Part shown: positions 17,465 through 26,921 of the stretch, one piece after another
Numbering within the stretch: position 1 is the stretch's first letter
Layout: the number at the start of each line of letters is the position of its first letter
Assembly (NCBI GenBank): GCA_035946625.1
Contig: DASYZE010000069.1
Location: 1-64,000, forward strand
Length of the DNA: 64,000 bases
DNA from: DASYXZ01 sp035946625
GTDB lineage: Bacteria; Acidobacteriota; Terriglobia; UBA7540
Direction: 5' to 3'
Made by a program: the position numbers and the translations under genes
Notes under the pieces: generated by a model
Seen by the model: only the letters and a program-made list of their open reading frames with translations
Told to the model about the DNA's origin: nothing
Database searches by the model: none

Positions 17465-19504
17465 CTACCAAATCACGCAGCGTTCGGCGGGCGGCCGCAC
17501 CATGGGGTCGCCGGGCTTGCACGAATAGGCCTTGGCAAAAGCGGGCATGTTGGAAAGTGGGCCATTCACCCGGAACTGCGGCAGGGGATGCTCATTAGTA
17601 TTCACCAACAGGCGCGCGTATTCGGGGCGCAATTTTTCCGCCCACACCTGCGCCCAGCCCAGGAAAAAGCGCTGTTCAGGAGTAAACCCGCCAATCTCTT
17701 GCGGCCTCGGCTTGCCTTCCAGCGATTTTTCAAAGGCCGCGTAAGACACGGTAAGCCCGCCCAGGTCGGCGATGCTCTCCCCGGACACCAGCTTGCCATT
17801 TTCGTGCAGTTCTTCAAATTTGAAATTGTCAAATTGATGCACCACGCACAGCGCCCGCGCATCGAAATTCTTTTTGTCCTCCGGGGTCCACCAATTCTTT
17901 AAATTTCCCTGGGCGTCAAACCGGTTGCCTTCATCGTCAAAGCCGTGGGTCATCTCGTGCCCGATCACCGCGCCCATGCCGCCGTAATTCAAGGCGTCGT
18001 CAGCCTTTGGATCATAGAAGGGCGGTTGCAGGATGCCGGCGGGAAAAACAATTTCGTTCATTTGAGGATTGTAGTAGGCGTTGACGGTGGGCGGAGTCAT
18101 CCCCCACTCCGTGCGGTCCACCGGCTTCCCCACCTTGTTTAGGTCGCGCTTGAACTCGAACGCGTTGGAGCGCCACATATCACGAACAAAAACGCCCCGC
18201 TCGATATTGAGCGCGGAATAGTCGCGCCACTTGTCCGGGTAGCCGATCTTATTCATAAAAGCGTCGAGTTTGATAATGGCCTGCTTCCGGGTTGCTTCGC
18301 TCATCCAGGAGAGGGTGGAAATATCGCTTTGCAGCGCCGCCTCGAGATTGCGCACCATGCCCAGCGCGTGCGCCTTCGCTTCCGGCGTGAACGTCTTCTG
18401 CACGTAGACCTGGCCCAGCGCCTCGCCCAGCGCCCGGTCAGTGTAGCGGACGCAGCGCTTCCACCGAACCAGATTTTCTTTGGTGCCTGTCAGCGTCTTG
18501 CCCTTGAAATTGAAATCCTCATCCACAAACTTCGAGGAAAGATAGGGCGCGGCGGCATTCACTAAATGCCAGCGCAAATAGGTTTTCCAGTCTGCGAGCG
18601 GCACGGAGGTTATCATGGCGCTCATGGCCTTGAAGAAATCAGGCGTGGCCACGTTGATCTCGCCCTTCCCTGCCAGTCCCATCGTTTCCAGGTAACCCGG
18701 CCAATCAAAATCGGGCGCCAGGGTTTTCAATTGTCCGGCGCTCATTTTGTGATAAACCGCATCGGGATTGCGCCGCTGCACTCGCGTCAATGAAGCCTGG
18801 GCGAGCTTGGTTTCAATTTCCATCACCGTCTTGGCCTCCGCCGAGGCGGTCGCCGGTTCGTCGCCCATCAATTGAAACATCTTGCCCACGTGCTGCACGT
18901 ATTCATCTCGGGTCTGTTTTGATTTCGCGTCGTCCTTCGTATAGTAATCGCGGTCCGGCAACCCCAACCCGTGCTGGTCAATCTCGCCGATCACCTGGGT
19001 GCTGTTTTTAAAGTCCTGGTCGGAACCCACCGCAAATGGCGCGTTCACGCCAAAACTTTGCAGCCGCTCGATTTCCGCCTGCAATCCCGCCGCGTCCGCG
19101 ATCCCGGCGATGCGCTCGAACTCGGGTGCAAGGGGCTGGATCCCCGCCGCCTCCACCGTGTTTTCGTCCATGCAGCTCGCGTAAAAATCTCCCACTTTTT
19201 GTTCGTTCGAACCTTTGGGCGCGTTGCTGTTTTTGGCCGCGCCCTCCAGGATTTGGTGGAGGACGTCCCGGTTCTTTTCTGCTAGCTCATTAAAACTCCC
19301 CCAACTCGGGTAGGCGGCGGGGATCGTATTGTGCGCCATCCAGCCGCCATCGGCGAACTGGAAAAAGTCCACACAAGCGTTGGCGCTGCGGTCGAGATTT
19401 GCCAAATTGAAGCCGTGTTCAACCGTCGGCCCCGCTTGGGGGGCAAACGCCAAGGAAAACGCAATCAAGAGAATCACGATCGTGCAGTTTTTTAGTAAGC
19501 GCAT
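17465..19504 (-). CDS. M13 (neprilysin/PepO-like) zinc metallopeptidase
   Basis: Exported peptidase that degrades oligopeptides. A signal peptide (NCTIVILLIAFSLAFAPQAGP) starts the protein. The zinc site is H-E-M-T-H in VIGHEMTHGFDDEGN (near residue 515), the third ligand is the Glu of GESIADLGG, and the substrate-backbone NAYYNPQMNEIVFPAGILQPPF block is intact. The sequence ends in CVIW, the C-x-x-W terminus typical of M13. At 679 residues it has full family length, and all catalytic residues are present. Confidence 0.95.
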   Translation of the reverse strand: MRLLKNCTIVILLIAFSLAFAPQAGPTVEHGFNLANLDRSANACVDFFQFADGGWMAHNTIPAAYPSWGSFNELAEKNRDVLHQILEGAAKNSNAPKGSNEQKVGDFYASCMDENTVEAAGIQPLAPEFERIAGIADAAGLQAEIERLQSFGVNAPFAVGSDQDFKNSTQVIGEIDQHGLGLPDRDYYTKDDAKSKQTRDEYVQHVGKMFQLMGDEPATASAEAKTVMEIETKLAQASLTRVQRRNPDAVYHKMSAGQLKTLAPDFDWPGYLETMGLAGKGEINVATPDFFKAMSAMITSVPLADWKTYLRWHLVNAAAPYLSSKFVDEDFNFKGKTLTGTKENLVRWKRCVRYTDRALGEALGQVYVQKTFTPEAKAHALGMVRNLEAALQSDISTLSWMSEATRKQAIIKLDAFMNKIGYPDKWRDYSALNIERGVFVRDMWRSNAFEFKRDLNKVGKPVDRTEWGMTPPTVNAYYNPQMNEIVFPAGILQPPFYDPKADDALNYGGMGAVIGHEMTHGFDDEGNRFDAQGNLKNWWTPEDKKNFDARALCVVHQFDNFKFEELHENGKLVSGESIADLGGLTVSYAAFEKSLEGKPRPQEIGGFTPEQRFFLGWAQVWAEKLRPEYARLLVNTNEHPLPQFRVNGPLSNMPAFAKAYSCKPGDPMVRPPAERCVIW

Positions 19505-19598
19505 ATCAAGGATTCCTTTCAGAAAATGAATTCCAAAAACCTTCTCGCGTCCTCAATCAATAATTCGGACTCGCCAGTTGGTTTCTAGCTTCGGGCCT

Positions 19599-21170
19599 TC
19601 ATTTATCCTTCAACCCAAAACAGTATAGCTGCGAATCGTGATCCACCGCAAACACGCGGCCGTTGGCCACCGCCAGCCCGCTGAAGTGTACCCAGGTGGT
19701 CATGGCGTTGCCACTATCAAATAGTACCTTGCCGCTCCTCGCGTCCAGGGCGTAGAGAACGGCGTGATGAGTGTTGGCTGCCCTCTCCGCATCCGTCAAC
19801 AAACGCTGGTGGGAAAACATCACCTTGTCCCCGGTGGTTTGTTCACGATTTTCTCCCGTCGACAAAACAAACACCACGCCATTGGCAATCACCGGAGGCT
19901 CGGGAACATCGAGATCGCGCGAAATCCAAGCCGGCTTGAGGATCGGTTTGTTTCCGGGGCCATCCAAACTTACTTTGAACGCCATTAAGCTGCCGTGCGT
20001 GACCGGGCCATTGGAGGCCGCAAATTTCGGCGCTCGGGCGGAAACGCGTCCCCAGGCGGGAACGTAGACCCAGGACTGGTCCGCCTCGTCCCGCCACGCC
20101 GCCAGCCCGCCCCAAATGCCCTGCTCCTGGAAACTGCGGTCATCATTGGTCAGTCGCCCGCTGTAAAACGGTGTTTGATGATCTTTGCTCCCCAGTTCGT
20201 CCGCATCCAACAAATACAAGGTTCCTTCCTTGCCGCCCACGGCCAGCAAATTGTAGTTCTTATGCGCAAACCATACCGGACTTGACGCACCCATATCCAA
20301 ATCGAATTTGGTGACGTCGCTGAAATTGGTGGGCGTGTAATAATCCACCACCTTCAGTTTGCCGAGCGACGCCGCGATCACCGTGCTGCCATACACGCCT
20401 TGGCCGGGATCAAACGCGCCATCCCCGGTGGAAGAATAGGCGCGCCCGTTCTTCCCGATGGTCGTCCCGCCCCTTCCCCAAATGCCCGCGCCCCCACCCT
20501 TGGATACCAACAGATGGCGAAGTACCGGGTGCATGCGGTCGCGGACATCCATCGAATATATTCCGGACTGCGCGCCACCGCACCCTTGCGAAATGGTGGT
20601 ATAGATCACTCCGCCCACAAGGTTCAGGCTCCAGTTTTTGGAGAATGCAGGAACGAATTGCACCGGCCCGAAATTAATCTCGCCGGTCCCTAAATCCAAG
20701 CCATACAATTTTCCGTCCACGGCGATGGCATAAATCGTGTTCGTACTTCGATCGATGGTCGGGGTGGCGTTGATCCCGTTGGGGCACAGCCACATGCCCT
20801 CGTCTTTGGGCAACACGTGGGATTCAAAATCCCGTTTCCAAATCACTTTACCGTCGGCGGCGTCCAGCGCAAAAAAATGATTCCCGCTGCCCGCCACATA
20901 TACCAGCGTCTTAATCCCGCTCGGGGTTGTGACCTTGCTTGCGACTACAGGAGCGGTAAGCGCGGTCAGCGACTTGGGTTCATTTTCAACTTTCGACTTC
21001 CACTTTAATTCCAGACCCGACACATTGCCGGGCGCCAGCGTATCCTCCTCAAACGCCCAGCCGGACCGCTGCGGATCGTGCCCGAAAGTCGGCCAGTCAT
21101 TGGCTGAAGTCGATGTCGCCACAAACATGGCTGTTAAGAAGAGGATGAGAATCGAAGGCCTTCGGATCAC
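19599..21170 (-). CDS. Exported PQQ-type beta-propeller protein
   Basis: A 523-residue protein with a signal peptide (SILILFLTAMFVATSTSAND) and repeated propeller blades of the PQQ/BamB type (NHFFALDAADGKVIWKRDF, GKLYGLDLGTGEINF, TLYLLDADELGSKD, VLYALDARSGKVLFDSG). It also has the WPTFGHDPQRSGW start common to PQQ-repeat proteins. Several cysteines (MWLCPNG, ISQGCGGA) hint at a periplasmic disulfide-bearing fold. It could be a dehydrogenase-like or a scaffold (BamB-like) protein. Residues binding PQQ cannot be confirmed by eye. The start codon is GTG. Confidence 0.75.
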   Translation of the reverse strand: MIRRPSILILFLTAMFVATSTSANDWPTFGHDPQRSGWAFEEDTLAPGNVSGLELKWKSKVENEPKSLTALTAPVVASKVTTPSGIKTLVYVAGSGNHFFALDAADGKVIWKRDFESHVLPKDEGMWLCPNGINATPTIDRSTNTIYAIAVDGKLYGLDLGTGEINFGPVQFVPAFSKNWSLNLVGGVIYTTISQGCGGAQSGIYSMDVRDRMHPVLRHLLVSKGGGAGIWGRGGTTIGKNGRAYSSTGDGAFDPGQGVYGSTVIAASLGKLKVVDYYTPTNFSDVTKFDLDMGASSPVWFAHKNYNLLAVGGKEGTLYLLDADELGSKDHQTPFYSGRLTNDDRSFQEQGIWGGLAAWRDEADQSWVYVPAWGRVSARAPKFAASNGPVTHGSLMAFKVSLDGPGNKPILKPAWISRDLDVPEPPVIANGVVFVLSTGENREQTTGDKVMFSHQRLLTDAERAANTHHAVLYALDARSGKVLFDSGNAMTTWVHFSGLAVANGRVFAVDHDSQLYCFGLKDK

Positions 21171-21497
21171 CAGATGAGTCCCGCCTTAAACTCATAAAAG
21201 CTGCCAGTGATTGTAACTAAAGACCGCCCCCTGTGGATACATTTTTGATCATACGTTAAAAATACGGGCCCAGGATGTGCGCAGCCGCATGGCATGCCGT
21301 CCCGCTGGCGCCGCACCACCCTTGGGTCCCGACACGAGCCCGCTCCGCGCACTCACGGTGTCAATAATTTAACCGGCTTGATGATGCCCCCGCTTGAGGT
21401 GTAATATTCCGTCAGCGGGCAAGCCATTGGAGTTTAAGCTGTCACGAACCGGGATGCCAGAATGGAAATCCCAAGTCATTTCTCTTTTGGAGGCCTT

Positions 21498-23723
21498 ATG
21501 TTAAAGCGTGCTGTTGCCGCGATGCTTCTGATTGGGGCTTTCGCTGGCGCACCCTTCGCCCAGACTGACGCCAAAATAGATTTCGGGCGTGATGTTCAGC
21601 CCATTTTCAAGACCTACTGCATTGGCTGCCATGGACCCACCCAGCAGATGAACGGCTTCCGACTGGACCGCCGGCGTGACGCGATGCGGGGCGGGACGAT
21701 ACCCGTCATCGGCCCCGGTAACAGCGCGGGCAGCAGGCTTTATCAAAGACTCATCGGGGACCAGTTTGGGCTGAGGATGCCGCCCACCGGACCTTTGAGC
21801 GCGGACCAGATCAACATCATCAAGTTGTGGATCGATCAAGGCGCCGTATGGCCCGATGCACTTTCGGGGGAAACGCCTCCTCCGCCCCCGGACCCGATCG
21901 CCTCGCGCCTGATGGATTCACTTCGCCAAGGCGATCGCCAGGCGTTCCAAAAAGTGCTCGATGAAAACCCCAAAGCCGTTAACCTCAAAGGCCCGGGCGG
22001 TTCAACGCCGCTGATGTATGCCGCGCTCTATGGAGACTCCGGAGACCTGCGACGGCTCCTCGCGCGGGGCGCTGATCCCAACTTGAAAAATGAAGCGGGC
22101 GCCACCGCCCTGATGTGGGCGGTGGGCGATCTTGGCAAAACTCGTCTACTGGTGGACCACGGCGCCGACGTGAACGCGCGCTCCGACAGTGCCCGGACGC
22201 CGCTGATGATCGCCTCAACCCGCTTCGGATCGCTGCCCGTCGTCAAACTCCTGCTTGACCACGGGGCCAATCCGAACGCGCAATCGCCCGCCCTGTTTGG
22301 CCAGATGACTCCGTTAGCCGAGGCGGCCTATGCCGGCGACGCCGCCACCATGCGCACTCTGATCCAGCACGGCGCCGACGTGAACGGCGCCGGAGCCAAC
22401 ACGCTGGGCAACGCCATCATGGTCAATTGCGAGACCTGCGTCGATCTGGTGATTGGCTCGACCCGCAAAGAGGACCTGACGGGGGTGCTGTTTTTCGACG
22501 TCCCGCCACTCGGCGACACACAATGGATCAAGAAGCTTCTCGACCATGGAGCGGACGCCCGTGCGAAAGGCCCCGACGGCTACACCATCCTGATGCTGGC
22601 CGCTCGTTCGGACGCGTTGTCCGTTGACGTCGCGAAAGCCCTGATCGAGCACGGTGCCGATGTCAATGCCAGGAATCCGCAAGGTGAAACTGCGCTCGAC
22701 TTTGCCCGCCGCCAGGGCCGCACGCCCATTGTGGACCTGCTCATTCATGCGGGAGCCAAAGAATCCACCGCCTCTGCTGAAAAGGCTTTGGCGCCCCAAC
22801 CAGCCCATACTGTTCAAGCGGCCGTTGAGCGAAGCATCCCTCTGTTGCAACGGACTGACGCCGCCTTTCTGCGCGCCTCGGGCTGCGTCTCCTGCCACAA
22901 CAACACCTTGACCGCAGCCACATTGGCAATGGCAAGGGCGCGCGGAATCCCGGTGGACGACCGCATCATCGTTCAGGAGAAGACGACAATTGAATCCTAT
23001 CTCGAGGGGTGGCGGGAAAGAGTGCTTCAGGGCGTCGGCATTCCGGGGGATTCTGATACCATCAGCGCCATCCTGTTGGGCATAGGGGCGGAAAACTATC
23101 CGTCAACACCTGCCACCGACGCTTTGGCGATTTTCCTGCGAAATCACCAATCGCCGCGCGGACAGTGGTACAGCACCGCGCACCGGCCTCCTCTCGAATC
23201 AAGTGACATTCAAGTGACCGCTGTTTCGATGCGCGCGCTTCAAATCTATCGTCCCATCGCCAATCGCTCCGAATACGATAAGCCGATTCAGATGGCCGCC
23301 GCATGGCTTGCAAATGCTCAACCGCGCACGACCCATGACCGCGCCTTCCAGCTCCTGGGTCTGAAATGGGGCGGCGCAGACACCCAAATCATCGCGGCAG
23401 CGGCGCGCCAACTGATTTCTGAGCAAAGTGCGGACGGCGGCTGGGCACAATTGCCTTCACTCGCCAGCGATGCGTTTGCCACCGGACAAGCCTTGGTTTC
23501 TCTTAAAGAGTGTGGCGCTCTGGCCGTGACTGACCCGGCCTATCAGCGCGGGACAAAGTATCTGCTGGAAAGCCAGCTGGCGGATGGATCCTGGTATGTG
23601 AAAAGGCGCGCGCTCCCCATTCAGCCGTATTTTGAGAGCGGTTTTCCGCACGGCCGTGATCAATTTATTTCCGTTGCCGCCACCAATTGGGCCACGCAAG
23701 CGCTGGCGCTGGCCGCACGCTAG
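21498..23723 (+). CDS. Cytochrome c / ankyrin-repeat / alpha-toroid fusion protein
   Basis: An exported 741-residue mosaic. The ATG at 21498 is preferred over 21462 because GGAGG precedes it and a signal peptide (LKRAVAAMLLIGAFAGAPFAQ) begins there. The domains in order are: a planctomycete-type cytochrome c domain (DFGRDVQPIFKTYCIGCHG, heme motif CIGCH, with RMPPTGPLS supplying a possible Met ligand); about eight ankyrin repeats (residues about 145-420, e.g. LLDHGADVNARS); then a second heme motif CVSCH (GCVSCHNNTL); and a C-terminal helical toroid resembling prenyltransferase/squalene-cyclase repeats (SADGGWAQLPSLASDAFATGQAL). Likely a periplasmic electron-transfer or sensing protein. Its partner is unknown. 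Confidence 0.82.
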   Translation: MLKRAVAAMLLIGAFAGAPFAQTDAKIDFGRDVQPIFKTYCIGCHGPTQQMNGFRLDRRRDAMRGGTIPVIGPGNSAGSRLYQRLIGDQFGLRMPPTGPLSADQINIIKLWIDQGAVWPDALSGETPPPPPDPIASRLMDSLRQGDRQAFQKVLDENPKAVNLKGPGGSTPLMYAALYGDSGDLRRLLARGADPNLKNEAGATALMWAVGDLGKTRLLVDHGADVNARSDSARTPLMIASTRFGSLPVVKLLLDHGANPNAQSPALFGQMTPLAEAAYAGDAATMRTLIQHGADVNGAGANTLGNAIMVNCETCVDLVIGSTRKEDLTGVLFFDVPPLGDTQWIKKLLDHGADARAKGPDGYTILMLAARSDALSVDVAKALIEHGADVNARNPQGETALDFARRQGRTPIVDLLIHAGAKESTASAEKALAPQPAHTVQAAVERSIPLLQRTDAAFLRASGCVSCHNNTLTAATLAMARARGIPVDDRIIVQEKTTIESYLEGWRERVLQGVGIPGDSDTISAILLGIGAENYPSTPATDALAIFLRNHQSPRGQWYSTAHRPPLESSDIQVTAVSMRALQIYRPIANRSEYDKPIQMAAAWLANAQPRTTHDRAFQLLGLKWGGADTQIIAAAARQLISEQSADGGWAQLPSLASDAFATGQALVSLKECGALAVTDPAYQRGTKYLLESQLADGSWYVKRRALPIQPYFESGFPHGRDQFISVAATNWATQALALAAR

Positions 23724-24008
23724 GGCCGCGTAACTCGAAATTGCGAGACGGCCGATGGCGAGTGTTTGAACCGGCCGCCATCAATCGGCATTTCGCTCAA
23801 TGACTCTGTCCATCCACGGATAAACTTTTCGTATTTCTGCGCCGCCGTACCATACGAATCAAACAGCGGTTGCTTTGCTGCGCGCGGCTGAACTAAACTG
23901 ATGGCCTCAGCCAATGTCCTGACCCCCTGCCGCCGGAATTCCCGCTAGGACTGTGAGCTGGATAGACCGGAATCGCGTGCGGGCAGAGCTCGATAAGGAA
24001 CCGATACG
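23724..24008. other. 285-bp intergenic gap, no convincing feature
   Basis: Only a short minus-strand open frame with unsupported coding character is seen. The 3' end provides the AGGAA ribosome binding site for aroF. Confidence 0.4.
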
Positions 24009-25100
24009 ATGCTGATTGTGATGAAGCCGCAGGCGACCGAAGATGATGTCCGCGGGGTGTGCCGGAAAATTGAGGCGATGGGCTTCCGTCCCCATCCCAT
24101 GCCCGGAGCGCAGCGTACCGCCATTGGCATCACCGGCAATCCGGGGCCGCTCGAGCCGGCCGAATTTGAATCTCTGGCCGGTGTTGCCGAGGCCATCCGC
24201 GTATCCAAACCTTATAAGCTGGTGAGCCGCGAGGTGAAGAATGAGGACTCGCTCATTCACGTGAAGCCCTTCGAGGGTTCCGGGCCCGGGTTCACTTTTG
24301 GCGGCCCGGAACTGGCCATCATCGCCGGACCGTGTGCGGTGGAAAGCCGCGAGCAGGCATTTTCCGCCGCCCGACAAGTGAAGAAGTCGGGCGCGCGACT
24401 CTTCCGCGGCGGCGCTTTCAAGCCCCGCACTTCTCCCTACAGTTTCCAGGGAATGGGAGAGGACGGCCTGAAAATTCTTGGCGAGGTTCGGCGCGAATTC
24501 GGCTTGCTCATTGTTACGGAAACCATCGACCCCGAGAATTGCGATCTGGTGGAGCGTTACGCCGACGTGCTGCAAATCGGCGCGCGCAATATGCAGAACT
24601 TTTCCCTGCTCAAGCGCGCGGGCCGCTCCTCAAAGCCGGTGCTGCTGAAACGGGGCATGTCCGCCACCATTGAGGAATTTCTGATGGCGGCGGAATACAT
24701 TCTCGCTGAGGGCAATTACAACGTGATTCTTTGCGAGCGCGGCGTGCGCACCTTTGCCGACCATACACGCAACACACTGGACCTGAGCGTGATTCCCGAG
24801 GTCAAGCGCCTCTCCCACCTCCCCATCATCGTGGACCCCAGTCACGGCACGGGCAAGCGCGACAAAGTGATTCCGCTTTCGCGCGCCGCCATCGCCGTGG
24901 GCGCGGACGGCCTGATCGTCGAAGTTCACCCCCAGCCTGACCACGCCGCCTCCGACGGGTATCAGTCCCTGTTTCCTGACCAATTCGATTCGTTGATGGA
25001 GGAGATCACGGCGATCGCGGGCGTCCTTGGCCGGAGCACCGCTTACCCCGGCCCACAGGCTCTGGGGGCCGCGCCCGCCCTCCGCGCCACGCCGCAATGA
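24009..25100 (+). CDS. aroF: 3-deoxy-7-phosphoheptulonate (DAHP) synthase, type I-beta
   Basis: Condenses phosphoenolpyruvate and erythrose 4-phosphate, the first step of the shikimate pathway. The N-terminal ferredoxin-like regulatory domain (residues 1-70, MLIVMKPQATEDDV) is the Thermotoga-type module that usually confers feedback inhibition. The barrel starts at about residue 90 and carries IIAGPCAVES, RGGAFKPRTSPYSFQG, LQIGARNMQNFSLL, KPVLLKRGM, ERGVRTF and VDPSHGTGKR, which hold substrate and metal ligands. The last 25 residues (Pro/Ala-rich) are an unconserved tail. The stop overlaps the next start as ATGA, implying translational coupling. Confidence 0.96.
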   Translation: MLIVMKPQATEDDVRGVCRKIEAMGFRPHPMPGAQRTAIGITGNPGPLEPAEFESLAGVAEAIRVSKPYKLVSREVKNEDSLIHVKPFEGSGPGFTFGGPELAIIAGPCAVESREQAFSAARQVKKSGARLFRGGAFKPRTSPYSFQGMGEDGLKILGEVRREFGLLIVTETIDPENCDLVERYADVLQIGARNMQNFSLLKRAGRSSKPVLLKRGMSATIEEFLMAAEYILAEGNYNVILCERGVRTFADHTRNTLDLSVIPEVKRLSHLPIIVDPSHGTGKRDKVIPLSRAAIAVGADGLIVEVHPQPDHAASDGYQSLFPDQFDSLMEEITAIAGVLGRSTAYPGPQALGAAPALRATPQ

Positions 25101-26266
25101 AGCCAGAGCCCGCCTGCCCATCCTCGCCCGGCCGCACGATTCGATCCTTCCCGCCAGACATTCAAAAGGTACTTCTAGCTATGGTAAATCTGCTTCTAGT
25201 ATTACTAAGCATGGGATGCCGCGCGAAAGTGGCTGAGCTCCCTCCCCTTCCCTATCTCGCCTTCGTGGCCAACCAGCATGGCCGCAGCGTGGCGGTGGTG
25301 GACCTGGCCCGGCTGAATGTTTTGGCGGCGGTTTCGGTGGCCCCCGACCCGCTTCAAGTGGTGGTGCGGCCGCAAAGCCATGAAGTCTACGCCGTTTCCT
25401 CTTCGGGCTGGCTGAGCGTGATCTCTTTTCCCGAGCTTCGCGTGACAAAAACTTTGCGCGTTGGGCGCTCGGCAAGCCACCTTGTCTTTGCGCGCAACGG
25501 CCTGCGGGCCTACGTCCTGGAACCGGAGGCTGGGCAGATCGTTTTTGTGGACTGCGGGCAGGGCCGGGAGACGGCGCGCTTGCACCCCGCCGGGAAGCTT
25601 TCCGGCCTCGCTGTGTCGCCGGATGGAAAAACTTTGGTGGCCGCCGATAGCGATTCCCAGCGCATCTATTTCGTAACAGTTGATGAGAAGAAAGTGCTGG
25701 GCTCGGTCGAGGTGGGCCAATCGCCCGGCCCGCTCGGCATTCTGCCGGACAGCTCCAAGGTGTTCGTGGCGGACACGGGAGAAAACAAAATCACAGCCGC
25801 GGAGGTGGCCACCCGCCAGGTGCTTTCCAATCTTGAGCTGGGGTCTAGTCCCAGCAGCCTCATCGTGAAGCCCGACGGCGGCGAAATTTTTGTGTTGAGC
25901 GCCCGCGACTCCACCTTGACCATCTTGGATGCTTTTCACGACGACGTGGAGGAGAGCCTGACTACCGGACGCAATCCCGTTGCCGCCGTCCTTTCACGTG
26001 ACGCCACCTTGCTTTACATTGCCTCCGCCGCGGATGGAAACATCATCGCCATGGACGCGCCTGATCGCCAGGTGCTCGCCTCGACCCACGTGGGCGTAAC
26101 GCCCCGCGCCCTGGCCCTCACTCCAGACGAGCGCTATCTTGCGGTGGCAGACGTCGGGACGTCCAGCCTCGCCATTTTGCGGACGGACCGGAACTCGCTG
26201 GTCACCACGATTCCCGTGGGAGACATGCCGGTCGATTTGGTGATTCCCAATTGGCTGAGAAAATGA
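25097..26266 (+). CDS. YVTN/YncE-like beta-propeller lipoprotein
   Basis: Seven-bladed propeller of the YncE/surface-layer YVTN type, with repeated segments such as FVANQHGRSVAVVDLARLNV, LAVSPDGKTLVAADSD and LALTPDERYLAVADVGTS. The ATG at 25097 overlaps the aroF stop (ATGA). The ATG at 25181, 28 codons later, immediately precedes a lipoprotein-like signal (VNLLLVLLSMGC), so one of the two is the start and the second fits export better. Blade repeats run from about residue 55 to the end. No catalytic residues are apparent. It forms an operon with aroF and mpg, an odd functional mix. Confidence 0.75.
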   Translation: MKPEPACPSSPGRTIRSFPPDIQKVLLAMVNLLLVLLSMGCRAKVAELPPLPYLAFVANQHGRSVAVVDLARLNVLAAVSVAPDPLQVVVRPQSHEVYAVSSSGWLSVISFPELRVTKTLRVGRSASHLVFARNGLRAYVLEPEAGQIVFVDCGQGRETARLHPAGKLSGLAVSPDGKTLVAADSDSQRIYFVTVDEKKVLGSVEVGQSPGPLGILPDSSKVFVADTGENKITAAEVATRQVLSNLELGSSPSSLIVKPDGGEIFVLSARDSTLTILDAFHDDVEESLTTGRNPVAAVLSRDATLLYIASAADGNIIAMDAPDRQVLASTHVGVTPRALALTPDERYLAVADVGTSSLAILRTDRNSLVTTIPVGDMPVDLVIPNWLRK

Positions 26267-26886
26267 AACACGCGATGAATCAAACAGCGCGCCACATCCG
26301 GCGTCTTAAGCGCGCCGAATTGCCCGCCGATACCGTTGAATTGGCGCGGTATCTCATCGGCAAGACGTTGGTACACGATTCACCTGCGGGCCGAACGAGC
26401 GGGCGCATCACGGAGACGGAGGCGTACCCTGTGGCCGATTCTGCCGGGCACGCTTTTCGCGGCCAAACCCCGGGCAATCGCTCGCTTTTTCTCGTGCGCG
26501 GGACTGCCTACGTTTACTTCACCTACGGGTCATCCTTTATGATGAACGTCGCCAGTGAGAAGCCTGGCACAGGGGCCGGTGTATTAATTCGCGCCCTCGA
26601 GCCGCTGGGGGGCGTTGAACTGATGCAGCGCCGCCGCGGGAAAGAGAAGACGATCGATCTCACTCGCGGCCCCGGCCGGCTCGCCGTAGCCATGGCCATC
26701 GACAAACGTCTCGATGGCGTGGACCTCTGTGCAAAAGGGCCGCTCTGGCTGGGCGCAGCAGTGCGCTCCACCGGAGCCATTGGCCAGAGCGTGCGCATTG
26801 GGTTGACGCGGGAAGTGGAGCGCGTCCTCCGTTTTTATGAGCGCGGCAACAATTTTGTGAGCGGCCCCAGGAATCTCAGCCCCTGA
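26263..26886 (+). CDS. 3-methyladenine DNA glycosylase (AAG/MPG family)
   Basis: Removes alkylated purines in base excision repair. The frame also opens with a TTG at 26251, but the ATG at 26263 overlaps the previous stop (ATGA). Family elements are present: LARYLIGKTLVHDSPAGRTSGRITETEAYPVADSAGHAFRGQTPGNRSLF (containing the catalytic Glu and the intercalating Tyr region), YVYFTYGSSFMMNVASE, GAGVLIRALEP and LTRGPGRLAVAM. About 207 residues is the usual bacterial length. Third gene of the aroF / propeller operon. Confidence 0.94.
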   Translation: MKHAMNQTARHIRRLKRAELPADTVELARYLIGKTLVHDSPAGRTSGRITETEAYPVADSAGHAFRGQTPGNRSLFLVRGTAYVYFTYGSSFMMNVASEKPGTGAGVLIRALEPLGGVELMQRRRGKEKTIDLTRGPGRLAVAMAIDKRLDGVDLCAKGPLWLGAAVRSTGAIGQSVRIGLTREVERVLRFYERGNNFVSGPRNLSP

Positions 26887-26921
26887 GCCGACTCTTGTTG
26901 AAATTGGATCAGGAAATCACC

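Noticed and set aside
23720..23914. 64-codon minus-strand open frame after the cytochrome-ankyrin gene
   Set aside because: No ribosome binding site and no recognisable family; not counted as a gene.
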